This document shows, piece by piece, positions 38,399 to 47,783 of a stretch of DNA of 64,000 bases. Numbering within the stretch: the stretch's first letter is position 1; the number at the start of each line of letters is the position of its first letter. The translations under genes were made by a program, and so were the position numbers. Source of the stretch: Alphaproteobacteria bacterium (GTDB taxonomy: Bacteria; Pseudomonadota; Alphaproteobacteria; Rs-D84); assembly GCA_015062545.1 (NCBI GenBank), contig SUUL01000003.1, positions 1 through 64,000 on the forward strand, in the 5' to 3' direction. The notes under the pieces were generated by a model. It searched no databases, was not told the origin of the DNA, and was given only the letters and a program-made list of their open reading frames with translations.

Positions 38399-40456
38399 CT
38401 AGCCAACAGTCAAATCTTTGCCTTTGACATCGATATACACAGTACTGCCTTCGCCAATCGTTCCTGTCAATATCAAATCGGCAATCTTATCTTCGACCGC
38501 AGACGTAATCAGGCGTTTCAGCGGACGCGCGCCAAACACTGCATCATATCCATTATCCCCCAACCATTTAATGGCTTTGTCTGTTATATTCAGTTCAATA
38601 TGACGTTCTGCCAGACGTTTTTCCAGGCCACGCAACTGAATCCGCACAATTCCAGACATAACATCTTTGCCCAACGGATTAAAGAACACAATCTCGTCAA
38701 TACGATTAACAAATTCCGGACGGAAATTGCGTTTCACCGCATCCATATCTGGCAAATTACTGGTCATAATAATAATGGTATTGGTGAAATTTACCACATG
38801 CCCTTGACCATCTGTCAAACGCCCATCATCCAAAATTTGCAAGAACACATTAAACACATCAGGATTTGCCTTTTCAATTTCATCAAACAACAGCACCTGA
38901 TACGGGCGGCGGCGCACACTTTCGGTCAATACCCCACCCTGTTCATATCCGACATACCCTGGGGGACTGCCAATCAAGCGCGACACAGAATGTGGTTCCA
39001 TATATTCACTCATATCAATTCGTGTCATTGCAGTATCATCATTAAACAAATATTCTGCCAACGATTTTGCAACTTCGGTTTTACCAACACCTGTTGGTCC
39101 CAAGAACATAAAGCTGCCCATTGGTCTGCGTGGGTCAGACAGCCCTGCACGACTGCGGCGAATGGCGCGTGCCACCACCCCCAGCGCATGATCTTGACCG
39201 ACAACACGTTTGCGTAATTCGTCTTCAATATTTAACAGTTTGGACTGTTCTTCGGCATTTAATCTGTCGGCTGGAACACCCGTCCATTTACTTACAACCG
39301 CGGCAATATGTTCCGGTAACACCGTTTTATATTCGCGCGCATCTGAATTCATCTTTGCTATCTTTTCTTCCAGTTCTGGAATCTTACCATATTGCAACGC
39401 AGATGCCTTTTCATAATCGCCATTTCGCATTGCGGTTGCGACCTCGGCCTTGGCTGCATCCAGTGCCGCCATTGCATCAGACAACCCACGCATTTTCTGC
39501 TGTTCTGCCTGCCACGCGGCGGTCAGTTCACGCGATTCATCTTCGGTTGACTTGATAACATTTTCCAATTCCACCAGACGTTTTTTAGATTCTTCATCTT
39601 TTTCTTTTTTCAGGGCCTGTTGCTCAATTTTCAACTGCATCAAGTGCCTATCGACTTCGTCTAATTTATCTGGCTTGGATGCAATTTCAATACGGACACG
39701 TGCGGCGGCTTCGTCAATCAAATCAATCGCCTTGTCTGGCAAGAATCTGTCTGTGATATACCGATTAGACAACTTAACCGCACTGACCAATGCCGCGTCC
39801 GCGATTCGCACCCCGTGATGTCCTTCGTATTTTTCCTTTAATCCACGCAATATTGAAATCGTATCATCAACAGTTGGCTCATCAACATACACGGGCTGAA
39901 AACGGCGCGCCAATGCCGGATCTTTTTCAATATATTGACGATATTCATCCAACGTTGTTGCACCCAAACAGTGCAATTCACCACGCGCCAACATTGGTTT
40001 TAACAGATTTGCGGCATCCATACTGCCTTCGCCCTTGCCTGCGCCAACCAATGTATGCAATTCATCAATAAACAATATAATTTTACCATCTGCTTCTTTC
40101 ACAGCCTTTAATATGGCTTTCAATCGCCCTTCAAACTGACCACGAAAAGATGCGCCCGCCATCAGCGCGCCCATATCCAAACTTAACAACTGCTTGTTCA
40201 GCAGATTTTCTGGCACATCCCCTGAAATAATACGATTCGCCAATCCTTCGACAATCGCGGTTTTCCCCACCCCCGGATTACCAATTAAAACCGGATTATT
40301 TTTAGTACGGCGACTTAACACCTGAATGGATCGGCGAATTTCTTCGTCACGCCCAATCACAGGGTCTAATTTTCCGTCTGCCGCCAGTTTTGTAAAATCA
40401 GTCGTATATTTTTCAATCGCCTGTTTTGGTGATTCCTGTAAATCATCTGGGTTCAT
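38399..40456 (-). CDS. clpB: ClpB-type disaggregase lacking the N-terminal Clp_N domain
   Basis: Two AAA+ modules ([34 protein letters not shown]); starts at the NBD1 linker, 685 aa. Confidence 0.92.
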   Translation of the reverse strand: MNPDDLQESPKQAIEKYTTDFTKLAADGKLDPVIGRDEEIRRSIQVLSRRTKNNPVLIGNPGVGKTAIVEGLANRIISGDVPENLLNKQLLSLDMGALMAGASFRGQFEGRLKAILKAVKEADGKIILFIDELHTLVGAGKGEGSMDAANLLKPMLARGELHCLGATTLDEYRQYIEKDPALARRFQPVYVDEPTVDDTISILRGLKEKYEGHHGVRIADAALVSAVKLSNRYITDRFLPDKAIDLIDEAAARVRIEIASKPDKLDEVDRHLMQLKIEQQALKKEKDEESKKRLVELENVIKSTEDESRELTAAWQAEQQKMRGLSDAMAALDAAKAEVATAMRNGDYEKASALQYGKIPELEEKIAKMNSDAREYKTVLPEHIAAVVSKWTGVPADRLNAEEQSKLLNIEDELRKRVVGQDHALGVVARAIRRSRAGLSDPRRPMGSFMFLGPTGVGKTEVAKSLAEYLFNDDTAMTRIDMSEYMEPHSVSRLIGSPPGYVGYEQGGVLTESVRRRPYQVLLFDEIEKANPDVFNVFLQILDDGRLTDGQGHVVNFTNTIIIMTSNLPDMDAVKRNFRPEFVNRIDEIVFFNPLGKDVMSGIVRIQLRGLEKRLAERHIELNITDKAIKWLGDNGYDAVFGARPLKRLITSAVEDKIADLILTGTIGEGSTVYIDVKGKDLTVG

Positions 40457-40592
40457 ATATAGTACCTCTTGTTATCATTTTCCCTATATATAGTGCCACA
40501 AACACATCTTTCAAGATACAGGAACGAATCCCGCCACATAACTTGCAGATACCGAATAAATGTATTACGATTAATACAAAAGGACGGAACAC

Positions 40593-42023
40593 ATGACAGA
40601 TTTTACCCCACAAGATATCAAACAAATCGAATCGCACGGCTTGACATTAAATGCCGTTCACCAACAGATGTCTGATTTTATAAAGGGATTTGCCCCATCA
40701 GATATTACATCCGCCGCAACCATAAACAATGGCGTTATGCCAATGCTGGGCAACGAATATGTTGAATATTATCAATCTGTCAAAGATAAATATAACATTA
40801 TAAAATTTGTTCCCGCATCTGGGGCCGCAACCCGCATGTTCAAGGACCTATTTGAATTCTTGTCCAACGGGACAATGAACAAAACCACACAAACAGTTCT
40901 GGACAATTTAGAAAAATTCGCGTTTTTCAATGACTTGCAGCCTCACTTGCCTGAAAACGCAACTGCACACGACATAATTGAATGTCTGATAACAGAACGC
41001 GGGCTAAACTATGGCGCATTACCCAAGGCATTGTTACAGTTTCATAAATACCCAGACAGCAATCGTACCGCCTTGGCAGAACACCTGACCGAAGGCGCGC
41101 TGTACGCAGAATCAAACAAAAACGTTAACATACATTTTACCCTGTCGCCGGAACACATATCTGGATTTCAGAATTTATTAAAAGAAATTCTTCCACAATA
41201 TTCTGAAAAATTTGGCGTTACATATAATATAAGCATATCTACGCAAAAGCCTGAAACAGATACAATCGCTGTTAACTTGGACAACACCCCATTCAGAAAC
41301 GATGACGGCACATTACTGTTTCGTCCTGCGGGGCATGGCGCATTAATTGAAAACCTGAATGATATTGATGGCGACCTGATATATATCAAAAACATTGATA
41401 ACATCTGCCCAGATAACATGCGCACAGATACAATATATCACAAGATGGCATTGGCGGGCTTGGCGATACAGACCCAAGAAAAAATATTTGAATACATTCG
41501 CGCGCTAGATGCAGGAACTGCAAACGCAGACGAAGTCAAAACATTTATACGCGATAAATTGGGAATTCGCATCACAGACACCGCAAATCTGCGTGATATA
41601 TTAAATCGCCCACTGCGTGTATGCGGCATAATCAAAAATACTGGCGAACCTGGCGGTGGTCCATTCTGGGTACATGGCGAAAATGGCGACAGTTTACAAA
41701 TCGTAGAACCTGGTCAAATTGCCCCTGAAAATATAAGCATACTAAAGAACGGCGAATTTTTCAGTCCCACGGATTTGGTATGCATGCCTTATGCCTATGA
41801 CGGTCAGAAATTCAACCTGTTGAATTACGTTGACCCGCGCGCAGGCTTTATATCTGAAAAATCCAAGAACGGTCGTCCGTTGCGCGCAATGGAACGCCCC
41901 GGTTTATGGAACGGTGCAATGGCAAACTGGAACACAATATTTGTAGAAACCCCATTGACCACATTTACGCCTGTAAAAGTGATAACAGACTTGCTAAACG
42001 CGGGGCATACAATAAATAAATAA
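40593..42023 (+). CDS. DUF4301-like protein
   Basis: KFVPASGAATRMFKDLFEFL and RPAGHGALIENLNDIDGDLIYIKNIDNI motifs. Confidence 0.75.
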   Translation: MTDFTPQDIKQIESHGLTLNAVHQQMSDFIKGFAPSDITSAATINNGVMPMLGNEYVEYYQSVKDKYNIIKFVPASGAATRMFKDLFEFLSNGTMNKTTQTVLDNLEKFAFFNDLQPHLPENATAHDIIECLITERGLNYGALPKALLQFHKYPDSNRTALAEHLTEGALYAESNKNVNIHFTLSPEHISGFQNLLKEILPQYSEKFGVTYNISISTQKPETDTIAVNLDNTPFRNDDGTLLFRPAGHGALIENLNDIDGDLIYIKNIDNICPDNMRTDTIYHKMALAGLAIQTQEKIFEYIRALDAGTANADEVKTFIRDKLGIRITDTANLRDILNRPLRVCGIIKNTGEPGGGPFWVHGENGDSLQIVEPGQIAPENISILKNGEFFSPTDLVCMPYAYDGQKFNLLNYVDPRAGFISEKSKNGRPLRAMERPGLWNGAMANWNTIFVETPLTTFTPVKVITDLLNAGHTINK

Positions 42024-42103
42024 TAAAAATATAAAAACAACACTTGACTTTTCTATATTTTTGTTATAAATTTAGCACCGCTATAAATTAAAGGTAGAGT
42101 ATT

Positions 42104-42472
42104 ATGCCACGTGTATGTAAAGTTACAGGTAAGAAAACAGAAGTTGGGATGAACGTTTCCCACTCTCATCGTCGTACAAAACGTACATTCTTGCCAAATC
42201 TGCAAACATTAAAGTTCCACAGTGATATTTTGGGACGCGATTTTTCATTACGTATTTCAACTGCTGGCTTGCGCACATTGACCAAGCATGGCGGTCTGGA
42301 TGGCTATGTAATGGCGAAACCTGTATCACGTTTGACAGAAGATATGGCTGCAATTAAGAAAGCCATTGAAAAGAAGATTGGTAAACCAGCTGCACCTGCG
42401 AAGAAACCTGCACACAAGGCAAACCGCAGCGCCCGCTTGGTTAAAAAAGTTGATGCGAAACAGGCTGCTTAA
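42104..42472 (+). CDS. rpmB: 50S ribosomal protein L28 with Lys/Ala-rich C-terminal tail
   Basis: MPRVCKVTGKKTEVGMNVSHSHRRTKRTFLPNLQ. Confidence 0.95.
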   Translation: MPRVCKVTGKKTEVGMNVSHSHRRTKRTFLPNLQTLKFHSDILGRDFSLRISTAGLRTLTKHGGLDGYVMAKPVSRLTEDMAAIKKAIEKKIGKPAAPAKKPAHKANRSARLVKKVDAKQAA

Positions 42473-42496
42473 TTAGGTATTCAGCAGTGCATCCAT

Positions 42497-42581
42497 GGCC
42501 CCGTGGCGGAATTGGTAGACGCGCTTGACTCAAAATCAAGTTCTGCAAGGAGTGTCGGTTCGAGTCCGACCAGGGCCACCA
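42497..42581 (+). tRNA. tRNA-Leu(CAA)
   Basis: Anticodon arm CTTGA-CTCAAAA-TCAAG, long variable arm, GTCGG-TTCGAGT-CCGAC T-arm, CCA. Confidence 0.94.
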
Positions 42582-42618
42582 GAAATTAAAATCCCCAAAT
42601 GGGGATTTTTATTTTTGC

Positions 42619-43010
42619 CATTCCTGCCCCCGCAGGAGTGACAAGAATTAGAAATTCTTGTGAAAAAATATGCTGATACTCCCTGCCCCCTTGTGGGGCG
42701 GGTCAGAATTCCCGACAATTTATTGACGTTGGAATTCTGGGGTGGGGGTAAAAAACAAAGGAAATAAACAGAATTTTTGTAAAAAAATTCTGTCATTCTG
42801 AACTTGATTCAGAACCCAGGTAATGCGCGCACGCGCGCACAAATAACAAAGATGTATCACCTAGGTTCTGGGGTCAAGCCCCAGAATGACAATTTTTTTG
42901 TAAAAAAAATTGTAGTAAGTAATTCTTGTAAACAAATATGCTGATACTCCCTGCCCCCTTGTGGGGCAGGTAACAGAAGCCCCACCACCACCACAAGCAG
43001 GGGGCAACAA
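42619..43010. repeat. Mosaic palindromic repeat cluster
   Basis: Same modules as 10.8-11.7 kb, 57.7-58.3 kb and 60.0-60.4 kb. Confidence 0.93.
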
Positions 43011-43032
43011 AAAACCGCCAAATGGCGGTTTC

Positions 43033-44172
43033 TTATTCAATCCAAATCTTGGCAGATGTCGTTGACGTTGCAGAACCCGCAGGTACCGTACCCCACTCTG
43101 CAACCCCGGCTGTTGTTGCACTGGCGGACACAACGGTAACAACAGTATTATCACTCTCCTCAGTAGAATCAACAACTAAACCATTTCCAAACTTTATCTG
43201 ACTTTCATGAACGGCCACTTTATCTGCCGTACCATCATCAGCACCAACCCCAATCCCAGAAACATAACACACGGTACCATCTTCGCCATCACACGAACTA
43301 TCTAACTGAACAGGCACCCCTTTTACAACGCCATCTGGTTCAATCACAACAAACCCCGAAACATCGGCACCATCTTCTTCATCTGATACCACTGCAGGAA
43401 TCTTATTTTGTTTGCTATTCAACGCACTTGTTACAACCTTGTTCTGAACCGGGTTGGTACTGGTTGTGCTTAGCGCGCTGTCAACCGTGGTTTCTGGTGC
43501 ATTAGCACGTGTCAAGGTTACCGCACCATCATCAGTAACAGCTATATCTGTTACAAATTGACCTGTACCAGAATCAGAAATCCGAACCGCCTTTAGCTTG
43601 CCATCTTGATTCGCGGTTACAATGGCATTTGTTACAATACTTCCACCAACTGTATCACAGGTATCATAACCACCTTCGTCTATGTAACATCTTTCGTATC
43701 CATTTATTAAGGGTTGCTTTTTATCAAGTTCGTCATTTATATATACGGTTCTTTCATACAACGACATACCGTCCATTGGTGTTTCATCATTTATTGAATT
43801 TCCGGGAAGGCCTGTAAAACTTACCAAATCTTCTATATTAAAATAAATGTTTCCACCATACATACCTGCCGTGCTTTCCCAATTACCCATATTCGCGGGA
43901 TCTTGAAAATACTCATATGGCAAGACATACTGCAAAGCATCATAAAAAGCACTCATGCTAACTGGTGTGGAATCATATAGTTGGCAAGTTGCATTGTCTA
44001 AGCTATCATAACCCATATCACACGTCTGTACACTGATTATGCCATCAGCAATTTGAACATTATCACCGGCGGTCAAGGCATTTTCATCCACATATTTTGT
44101 TGATGCAATATCGGCGCGGGCCATACCTGTGGCGGCCATAATAATCAATAACGATAACAAAAATTTATTCAT
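43033..44172 (-). CDS. Secreted/surface hypothetical protein
   Basis: Signal peptide MNKFLLSLLIIMAATGMARA; Thr/Asp-rich with repeated beta-like segments; preceded by a structured leader. Confidence 0.65.
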   Translation of the reverse strand: MNKFLLSLLIIMAATGMARADIASTKYVDENALTAGDNVQIADGIISVQTCDMGYDSLDNATCQLYDSTPVSMSAFYDALQYVLPYEYFQDPANMGNWESTAGMYGGNIYFNIEDLVSFTGLPGNSINDETPMDGMSLYERTVYINDELDKKQPLINGYERCYIDEGGYDTCDTVGGSIVTNAIVTANQDGKLKAVRISDSGTGQFVTDIAVTDDGAVTLTRANAPETTVDSALSTTSTNPVQNKVVTSALNSKQNKIPAVVSDEEDGADVSGFVVIEPDGVVKGVPVQLDSSCDGEDGTVCYVSGIGVGADDGTADKVAVHESQIKFGNGLVVDSTEESDNTVVTVVSASATTAGVAEWGTVPAGSATSTTSAKIWIE

Positions 44173-44500
44173 ACCCTTTCCCCCCGATTACAGATCCTTG
44201 GCGGCGACACGGTCAAACAGAGATTTGGGGTTGGTGGTCCCCACAAACCGTGTCACCACATAACAAAAAAACCACTGAAAAATTTCAAGTGGTCAGGAGG
44301 TTGGAAACAATCTCTAAGAATTGTGCCGCTTATTTTGCATATTACCCGCATTATTCGCGAGCCCTCCTGACCAAATATGATCAGGAGTATTTATCATCCG
44401 AAACACGATATAAAAAATACGCCATACGGCGCGTCCGCTATCGTGCGTGGACGCTTAGAGCCCGGGTTTCCACACCCCATCAACAGAATCCCTGTTAACA
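44173..44500 (-). ncRNA. Structured 5' leader A (candidate cis-regulatory RNA)
   Basis: Two intrinsic terminators (44412-44431; 44263-44293), closing stem 44291-44300/44363-44372, competing hairpin arm 44381-44387; same layout as 51792-52113. Confidence 0.65.
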
Positions 44501-44506
44501 TTAAAT

Positions 44507-44536
44507 ATTATAACATATATTTATATTTTATGGCAA
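44507..44536 (-). promoter_or_regulatory. Sigma70-like promoter of leader A
   Basis: TTGCCA-N18-TATAAT on the minus strand. Confidence 0.65.
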
Positions 44537-44583
44537 GAAAAATAATACTTACACAAAAAATCCAGCACCCTGGCTGGATTCCT

Positions 44584-47500
44584 TTACCACTGCAGATAAC
44601 CATCTTTGCAATAATGTTCACACTTATTCGTATTCTTATTCCACACATGCCATCCTGTTTCATCTTCGCCCTGACAAATTAATTCACACTCGCCACCAAT
44701 CGGGGCAAAGATTTCCCCATGATACATACAGGTTGCAATTTCACATTCATGAACATAAGTACTGACCACACGTTCACCATTTGCGCCATACATATTTCTA
44801 CATTCCACACACTGATTGTTGGTGTTCAAAACATTTCCCTGCATCGGATCAGATGTATATCCCGGATCGCATTTTGTTGGAACACATTCACCCCATTTAG
44901 ACAAATTATGATTCCATTCACGTTCCCCAACACCGTGCGCCAATTCGCATGGTGCAATATCCAGCAGACACATATTTGCTTCCACGTGATATCCGCTTTC
45001 ACATTCTTTAACGATACATTCTGCAAACAAACCCGACATTTTGTCCCAATGACGTTCTGCCAACACTGCATGTGGCGCGAAACACCGTTCCCCAGTATCA
45101 GGATAAGGAAATTCACACGCCGTATGATTATCAACAGCAATCTTGCCTTCACCACATTCCTTACATATCGTCATACCATCTGTGGAATAAGTATTACCTG
45201 TACATTCGGTCACAGTACCATCACCCGGACACGCATACCCCGCAGGACACGATTCACATGCCGTATGGTTATCAACAGCAATCTTGCCTTCGCCACATTC
45301 CTCGCATGTCGTCATACCATCTGTGGAATAAGTATTACCTGTACATTCGGTCACAGTGCCATCATCAGAACACGCATACCCCGCAGGACACGATTCACAC
45401 GCCGTATGATTATCCACCGATACCGTACCAACCGGACATTCCGAACATGTCATCATACCATCTGTGGAATAAGTATTACCTGTACATTCGGTCACACTGC
45501 CATCATCAGAACATTCATAACCTGCGGGACATGGTTTACACTCATTACCCGACAGATATTCACCAGATTCACAAACTATCTGTTCACATGCCGTATGATT
45601 ACCGTTCGGCTTGGTGCCAACCGGACATTCCGAACATTCTGTTGAACCCGCAACGGCATAAGTATTACCTGTACATTCGGTCACAGTGCCATCACCCGGG
45701 CACGCATACCCCGCAGGACACGATTCGCACGCCGTATGATTATCCACCGATACCGTACCAACCGGACATTCCGAACATGTCATCATACCATCTGTGGAAT
45801 AAGTATTACCTGTACATTCGGTCACAGTACCGTCACCCGGGCAGGCATACCCCGCAGGACATTCAACACACTCATTACCCAACAGATATTTACCAGATTC
45901 ACAAACTATATTTTCACATGCCGTATGGTCACTGTTGGGCTTGGTACCTGTGGCACATTCCGAACATTCTGTTGACCCCGCAACGGCATAAGTATTACCT
46001 GTACATTCGGTCACAGTGCCATCACCAGAACACGCAGAACCCGCAGGACATGGTTTACACTCATTACCAAACAGATATTCACCAGATTTACAAACTATCT
46101 GTTCACATGCCGTATGACCAACATTCGGCTTGGTACCTGTTGGACATTCCGAACACTCTGTTGAACCCGCAACGGCATAAGTATTACCTGTACATTCGGT
46201 CACAGTACCATCACCCGGACACGCATACCCCGCAGAACATGGTTTACATGATGCCTCCGATGCTGTAGTATATATATATTCCCCCTCAAGACATTCTAAT
46301 TTTACACAACCACCATCTTCGCCTTCGACATACCCATTGCCAGCATCACACACACATCCATACTTATTGTTAATAACCATATTTTCGCCCGGACATTCCG
46401 TTTTACACGCATATGGTTTATTGCTGTTAACCCCGTTATTATAAGATCCATCTGGACATGGCGTACAAACCACATCATTAATCCATGTCTGCAATTCATC
46501 TGGTGAAACACCTTGATTGGTCGTTGCAAATGATTTTTCAAATTCTGCCACCTTATCTGGCGCAACACCCGTGGCACCCAAACACACCAGTGAATTAGGA
46601 TCATCAGAATGCCAGGACAGATACCCCCCATCTTGCGAAGAATATTTCAACATCAAATCACCCATATAATTAGTAAAAAACGTTTCGCCATCCTTTGGAA
46701 TTCCTACATGGCCATAAGCGGCATAATACATACACGTATCTTTACTAGTTTGGTTGAAATCACACGCTTTTTGACATTCCGCAACAGCTGCCGAATCCAC
46801 CAAGGATAAACAATTATATTCACACTCTGTGGTAGGCATTAGTCCAGAAAGCTTTTCCCCCCCCATCGTAACGGCGGGACATTCCTTGCACAAATACGAT
46901 GTGTCATCTGAATATGTACCCATCACACAAGAACCACACGCACTATGAACTACATCAAATGTAAAACTATTCAACCCCTGCGAATCTTTAAAATATCCAT
47001 TAAACGCTTCATAAATATCGTCATAACCAAGATAGCTCAATCCGTACCCCACCGCGCAACTTAAATCATCAATAGATTCCGCATTACACAGATAATCACC
47101 CGCATCATTCGAATATTCACAGGATACATTTTTTAATACGCCCCAACCTTCGGTATTATCCTTTATTGTGGTTGTAAATGCACATTTGTTCCCAACCCAT
47201 TTGGTATCTTGTAATTCTGATAAATAATCAAAGTAAATCAATTCTGGACATGCTTCACATGTATATCCACTACCATCCGAAAATGTCTTATCTGAACACG
47301 TCTGACACACATTTGCCATTTTTGTTGCCAAATCAATCGCATGCTGATTGTTATCGGTCAAACCCGTAACATCTGTCGCGGTCGCACCCGTCCCAGCTGC
47401 ACATGTCAAACCATCAACCGATTCGGCTTTACAGAAATACAAAGCATCTGCATCATCATATTCACAGGATACATTTTTTAACGTGGCATTTCCCAATGTA

Positions 47501-47670
47501 ATCGTTGCCGTAAAGTCACATGAATTTTCATCAGGCGCGATCTTATCAGTCACCGTAACATCGTGATTTCCCCAATTAACAGCCGGGCAATCTGCGGCAA
47601 ATGCATTTGCCCCAGTTAACACAACAAACAGTGCCACAAAAAGCCTCAGAAATCTGTGCCTTTTTCCCAT
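44584..47670 (-). CDS. Large Cys-rich secreted protein with seven TNFR/ephrin-receptor-like (GCC2_GCC3-type) modules
   Basis: Start MGKRHRFLRLFVALFVVLTGANAFA; repeated CPAGYACPGDGTVTECTGNTY(AVAGSTECSEC/STDGMMTCSEC) units. Confidence 0.85.
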   Translation of the reverse strand: MGKRHRFLRLFVALFVVLTGANAFAADCPAVNWGNHDVTVTDKIAPDENSCDFTATITLGNATLKNVSCEYDDADALYFCKAESVDGLTCAAGTGATATDVTGLTDNNQHAIDLATKMANVCQTCSDKTFSDGSGYTCEACPELIYFDYLSELQDTKWVGNKCAFTTTIKDNTEGWGVLKNVSCEYSNDAGDYLCNAESIDDLSCAVGYGLSYLGYDDIYEAFNGYFKDSQGLNSFTFDVVHSACGSCVMGTYSDDTSYLCKECPAVTMGGEKLSGLMPTTECEYNCLSLVDSAAVAECQKACDFNQTSKDTCMYYAAYGHVGIPKDGETFFTNYMGDLMLKYSSQDGGYLSWHSDDPNSLVCLGATGVAPDKVAEFEKSFATTNQGVSPDELQTWINDVVCTPCPDGSYNNGVNSNKPYACKTECPGENMVINNKYGCVCDAGNGYVEGEDGGCVKLECLEGEYIYTTASEASCKPCSAGYACPGDGTVTECTGNTYAVAGSTECSECPTGTKPNVGHTACEQIVCKSGEYLFGNECKPCPAGSACSGDGTVTECTGNTYAVAGSTECSECATGTKPNSDHTACENIVCESGKYLLGNECVECPAGYACPGDGTVTECTGNTYSTDGMMTCSECPVGTVSVDNHTACESCPAGYACPGDGTVTECTGNTYAVAGSTECSECPVGTKPNGNHTACEQIVCESGEYLSGNECKPCPAGYECSDDGSVTECTGNTYSTDGMMTCSECPVGTVSVDNHTACESCPAGYACSDDGTVTECTGNTYSTDGMTTCEECGEGKIAVDNHTACESCPAGYACPGDGTVTECTGNTYSTDGMTICKECGEGKIAVDNHTACEFPYPDTGERCFAPHAVLAERHWDKMSGLFAECIVKECESGYHVEANMCLLDIAPCELAHGVGEREWNHNLSKWGECVPTKCDPGYTSDPMQGNVLNTNNQCVECRNMYGANGERVVSTYVHECEIATCMYHGEIFAPIGGECELICQGEDETGWHVWNKNTNKCEHYCKDGYLQW
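45110..46250 (-). repeat. Near-identical intragenic DNA repeats within the Cys-rich gene
   Basis: Seven copies of the stretch complementary to gtattacctgtacattcggtcaca(g/c)t(a/g)cc. Confidence 0.93.
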
Positions 47671-47783
47671 ACTTCCCATCTCTTAGAAATAATGATATAA
47701 AAATTCCGCACACCTGTACAAGCAAAAAAAGAAAATCATGTAAAAACCCGCCATACGGCGGGTTTGTCTTGTCTGCACCATGT

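Noticed and set aside
42536-42796. ORFs of type MTEFF(Y/H)KNSVYFLCFLPPPQNSN(V/A)NKLSGILTRPTRGQG (also 57606-57824, 59924-60196)
   Set aside because: They translate the intergenic mosaic repeat; no ribosome-binding site or independent coding evidence.
44173-44500. Leader A as SRP RNA, 6S RNA or tmRNA
   Set aside because: SRP GGAAG/AGCAG core, tmRNA tag/T-arm and 6S open-bubble features could not be found by eye; this still needs an Infernal search.
44719-46268. Long + strand ORFs (308 aa and 398 aa) through the Cys-repeat gene
   Set aside because: They are antisense shadows of a repeat whose unit length is a multiple of three; the minus-strand frame has signal peptide and Cys modules.
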